From CAMTVQ01 sp947085255 (GTDB lineage: Bacteria; Bacteroidota; Bacteroidia; Sphingobacteriales; Sphingobacteriaceae), in NCBI GenBank assembly GCA_947085255.1, contig CAMTVQ010000012.1, forward strand, positions 1 through 64,000: a stretch of 64,000 nt of DNA, written 5' to 3'. The translations under genes were made by a program, and so were the position numbers. Of this stretch, positions 61,463-64,000 are shown piece after piece. Position 1 is the stretch's first letter; the number at the start of each line of letters is the position of its first letter. Below the pieces are notes generated by a model, which was given only the letters and a program-made list of their open reading frames with translations, had not been told where the DNA came from and did not search any database.

Positions 61463-64000
61463 TTAATATCCTAAATTCGGGCTTAGCCAGCGTTCTACGG
61501 TTTCTATACTCATCCCTTTGCGTTGGGCGTATTCTTGTACTTGGTCTTTATCTATTTTTCCTAATCCAAAATAACGAGATTGTGGATGTGAGAAATAAAA
61601 TCCGCTTACAGAAGACGCAGGATACATGGCAAAACTATCTGTCAATTCTATGCCTGTGTTTTTTTCTGCTTCTAGTAAATCGAATAACGTGCGTTTTTCG
61701 GTATGATCTGGGCAGGCAGGGTAACCCGGTGCCGGACGGATACCATTGTACTTTTCGGCGATTAATTCTTCATTACTTAGTTGCTCAGTTTTATCATGTC
61801 CCCAGTACTCCTTGCGTACCAATTCATGCATTTTTTCAGCAAAAGCTTCGGCTAAACGATCAGCCAATGCTTTTATCATGATGGAATTATAATCGTCGTG
61901 TTGCTTTTCGTACATGGCAACCAATTCATCTAAGCCAATACCAGCCGTTACCGCAAATCCGCCCCAGTAATCTTGTATTCCTGTTTCTTTAGGAGCAATA
62001 AAATCAGATAGGGCATAATAAGGTTCGCCTTTCGCTTTTTCAGCTTGTTGTCTTAAAGTATGGATTGTTACCTGTTGTCGGTTATCAGTTGTCTGTTGCC
62101 CGTTGTCTGTTGCCCGTTGTCTGTTGCCGGTAACTGATAACTGAATGTCATCACCTACACTATGGGCTTCATAAAACCCGATTACAGCTCTGGCCGTGAG
62201 TAGTTTTTTGGCTACTACTTCTTTTAGTAATGTTTGTGCATCATCAAATAGCTTAGTTGCTTCTACACCTACAATATCATCTTTCAAAATGCGAGGATAG
62301 CTTCCGCGTAACTCCCAGGTATGGAAAAACGGTGTCCAATCGATATACGGTACTAATTCTTCTAATGGAAAATTATCGAATACTTTATTGCCCAAAAACT
62401 GAGGTGTGGTAATGGTACTTGCCGCCCAATCGATAGGCGTTTTCTCTGCTCTTGCAGCATCAATTGGTACATAAACCTTAGTAGATTTTTTATTTAAAAA
62501 AGTCTCGCGCTGGGTTTTGTATTCTTCCTTAATAGTATCGATGTAAGCAACTTGCTGATCTTTGCTTAATAAACTGCTGGCAACAGTTACGCTACGTGAT
62601 GCATCGTTTACATGTATTACCGAGCCACTGTAATGCGGATCGATTTTTACAGCGGTATGAATGCGCGAAGTGGTAGCACCACCAATCATTAATGGAATAG
62701 TGAAGCCTTGGCGTTCCATTTCTTTTGCCATGTGCACCATCTCATCTAAAGAAGGGGTAATCAATCCACTCAAACCGATGATATCTACATTTTCTTCCTT
62801 AGCTTTTTGCAATATTTTTTCGGCAGGAACCATCACGCCCATGTCCACAATTTCGTAATTATTACAGGCCAATACTACGCCTACAATGTTTTTACCAATA
62901 TCATGCACATCGCCTTTAACGGTTGCCATCAATATTTTTCCGGCGTTTTTCTGGGTATTGCCGTTTAGTTTTTTCTCTTCTAATAAATAAGGTTCCAAGT
63001 AAGCCACCGCTTTTTTCATTACACGGGCACTTTTTACTACTTGTGGTAAAAACATTTTTCCGGAGCCAAATAAGTCTCCCACCACATTCATCCCCGTCAT
63101 TAATGGACCTTCTATTACTTCTAAAGATCTGTCGAATTGTTGGCGGCAAGCTTCTACATCTTCATCAATAAAATCGGTAATACCTTTTACCAAAGAATGG
63201 GTCAAGCGTTCTTGCACCGTTCCGTTTCTCCATTCGGCTGCTTCTTTGTTATCTTCTGCTTTATCTTTTCCTTTTAATGTTTCGGCATGAGTGATTAAGC
63301 GCTCGGTAGCGTCTTCTCTTCTGTTAAGTAATACATCTTCTACCAATTCCAATAAATCTTTAGGGATTTCGTCGTAAATCTGCAATTGTGCAGGATTTAC
63401 AATGCCCATATCCATTCCGTTTTTAATGGCATGATATAAAAAAGCGGCGTGTATGGCTTCGCGCATGTGGTCGTTGCCACGGAAAGAGAAAGAAACGTTA
63501 CTAACGCCACCGCTTACTTTTGCATGTGGTAAATTTGTTTTAATCCATTTGGTGGCATTAAAAAAGTCTAATGCATTCAAACGATGTTCTTCCATACCCG
63601 TAGCCACCGGGAAAATATTAGGGTCGAAAATGATGTCTTGCGGAGTAAACCCTACTTTATCTACCAAAATTCTGTAGGCACGTTCGCAAATTTCTATTCT
63701 TCTGTTATAAGTATCAGCTTGTCCGGCTTCATCAAATGCCATTACAATAACAGCTGCGCCATATTGTTTTACGATATTGGCATGGTGAATAAATGCAGCT
63801 TCTCCTTCTTTCAAAGAAATAGAGTTAACAATTCCTTTCCCTTGTATGCATTTTAGTCCTGCTTCGATTACCTCAAATTTAGAAGAGTCGATCATAATCG
63901 GCACGCGCGCAATATCTGGTTCGGCAGCTACCAAATTCAAGAAAGTAGTCATGGCTTCTACGGCGTCCAACATCCCTTCGTCCATATTGATGTCGATAAC
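61463..64000 (-). CDS. metH: Cobalamin-dependent methionine synthase, C-terminal part (5' end outside window)
   Basis: The reading frame stays open to the last base, so 846 codons of a longer gene are seen. It begins inside the pterin (methyl-THF) domain ('INMDEGMLDAVEAMTTFLNL', 'IMIDSSKFEVIEAGLKCIQG'). The cobalamin domains follow ('GDVHDIGKNIVGVVLACNNYEIVDMG' holds the DxHxxG base) and then the AdoMet reactivation domain ('PAPGYPACPDHTEK'). Bacteroidota often split the homocysteine domain into a separate gene; this cannot be checked here. A repeat-derived in-frame insert interrupts the reactivation domain between 'GDDIQLS' and 'LRQQAEK'. Confidence 0.96.
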   Translation of the reverse strand, partial: VIDINMDEGMLDAVEAMTTFLNLVAAEPDIARVPIMIDSSKFEVIEAGLKCIQGKGIVNSISLKEGEAAFIHHANIVKQYGAAVIVMAFDEAGQADTYNRRIEICERAYRILVDKVGFTPQDIIFDPNIFPVATGMEEHRLNALDFFNATKWIKTNLPHAKVSGGVSNVSFSFRGNDHMREAIHAAFLYHAIKNGMDMGIVNPAQLQIYDEIPKDLLELVEDVLLNRREDATERLITHAETLKGKDKAEDNKEAAEWRNGTVQERLTHSLVKGITDFIDEDVEACRQQFDRSLEVIEGPLMTGMNVVGDLFGSGKMFLPQVVKSARVMKKAVAYLEPYLLEEKKLNGNTQKNAGKILMATVKGDVHDIGKNIVGVVLACNNYEIVDMGVMVPAEKILQKAKEENVDIIGLSGLITPSLDEMVHMAKEMERQGFTIPLMIGGATTSRIHTAVKIDPHYSGSVIHVNDASRSVTVASSLLSKDQQVAYIDTIKEEYKTQRETFLNKKSTKVYVPIDAARAEKTPIDWAASTITTPQFLGNKVFDNFPLEELVPYIDWTPFFHTWELRGSYPRILKDDIVGVEATKLFDDAQTLLKEVVAKKLLTARAVIGFYEAHSVGDDIQLSVTGNRQRATDNGQQTTDNRQQVTIHTLRQQAEKAKGEPYYALSDFIAPKETGIQDYWGGFAVTAGIGLDELVAMYEKQHDDYNSIMIKALADRLAEAFAEKMHELVRKEYWGHDKTEQLSNEELIAEKYNGIRPAPGYPACPDHTEKRTLFDLLEAEKNTGIELTDSFAMYPASSVSGFYFSHPQSRYFGLGKIDKDQVQEYAQRKGMSIETVERWLSPNLGY
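62067..62145. repeat. In-frame repeat element inside metH
   Basis: Three tandem 14-base units, GTTGTCTGTTGCCC (62088-62101 and 62102-62115) and a one-base variant (62116-62129), lie between inverted GTTATCAGTT (62081-62090) and AACTGATAAC (62132-62141). It shares CCGGTAACTGATAAC with the metH-metF spacer element. In the metH frame it encodes about 26 residues rich in Gln, Thr, Asn and Arg. Confidence 0.9.

Noticed and set aside
61345..61881. Plus-strand open frame of 178 codons across the metH-metF spacer
   Set aside because: It is antisense to metH and its N-terminal part is just a translation of the palindromic repeat; no family resemblance.
1..64000. tRNA, rRNA, CRISPR arrays, prophage, insertion sequences or defence islands
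   Set aside because: I read the spacers for cloverleaf or array patterns and the proteins for transposase, integrase, Cas or toxin motifs and found none.

Overview
The window is gene-dense, AT-rich chromosome of a member of the Bacteroidota. The evidence is three type IX secretion (T9SS) clients, a PorV/PorQ-type protein, a carboxypeptidase-regulatory-domain TonB receptor, an OstA-like protein, the DUF177-rpmF-plsX-fabH-accB-accC block, a zinc-poor L32, sparse Shine-Dalgarno sequences and several TAnnTTTG-like -7 boxes. A Chitinophagales or Sphingobacteriales-like organism is my inference from protein flavour; no rRNA is present to settle it. No tRNA, rRNA, CRISPR array, prophage, transposase or recognisable defence island was seen. 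No gene-free stretch exceeds 300 bases; the longest is about 250 bases (30954-31203), holding the promoter and leader of the TonB-receptor operon.

Layout. 1-8.7 kb: OstA-like protein; a nucleoside hydrolase paired with a methylthioribose-kinase-like kinase; CorA; a large propeller plus outer-membrane-barrel protein; NadD. 8.8-20.6 kb: a T9SS cargo protein, a glucosaminidase, an O-methyltransferase, an M16 peptidase, a YgiD dioxygenase, a YfhO-like membrane protein, MoxR, and two parvulin-type chaperones separated by a hairpin terminator. 20.6-29.2 kb: a small unknown protein, RdgB, then a long minus-strand unit (DUF177, L32, PlsX, FabH, AccB, AccC, TatC, RpiB) that starts fatty-acid synthesis, with PdxA upstream. 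29.2-31 kb: RsmA and a D-2-hydroxyacid dehydrogenase.

31.0-39.7 kb is the most distinctive accessory unit: a TonB-dependent receptor, a 1229-residue exported protein with a T9SS-like C-terminus and a PorV/PorQ-type outer-membrane protein, bracketed by a plausible promoter and a strong terminator. 39.7-45.8 kb: GreA, HIT protein, RuvC, a flippase-like membrane protein, a GT2 glycosyltransferase, an orphan DppC-type permease and a SpoIIE-type phosphatase. 45.7-51.6 kb: envelope polysaccharide genes (Wzy-like, Wzz-like, Wzx-like, a methyltransferase, a GT9 transferase). 51.6-57 kb: RnhB, GcvT, ComB, MazG-like, DTD, two tiny membrane proteins, an M48 lipoprotein protease, RsgA. 57-64 kb: a secreted propeller protein, an Asp-box T9SS protein, MetF and the C-terminal part of MetH, cut by the window edge.

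A recurring theme is short repetitive DNA in the spacers of housekeeping operons: a heptamer array before rpmF, an AATGTGCT element between accB and accC, TCATGC-type elements after rdgB and gcvT, and a GTTATCAGTTACC element between metH and metF. A relative of that last element lies inside the metH coding sequence, in frame, and adds a Gln/Thr/Asn-rich loop. This resembles the protein-invading palindromic elements of Rickettsia and, with the TonB/exported-protein/PorV cassette, is the most interesting observation here.
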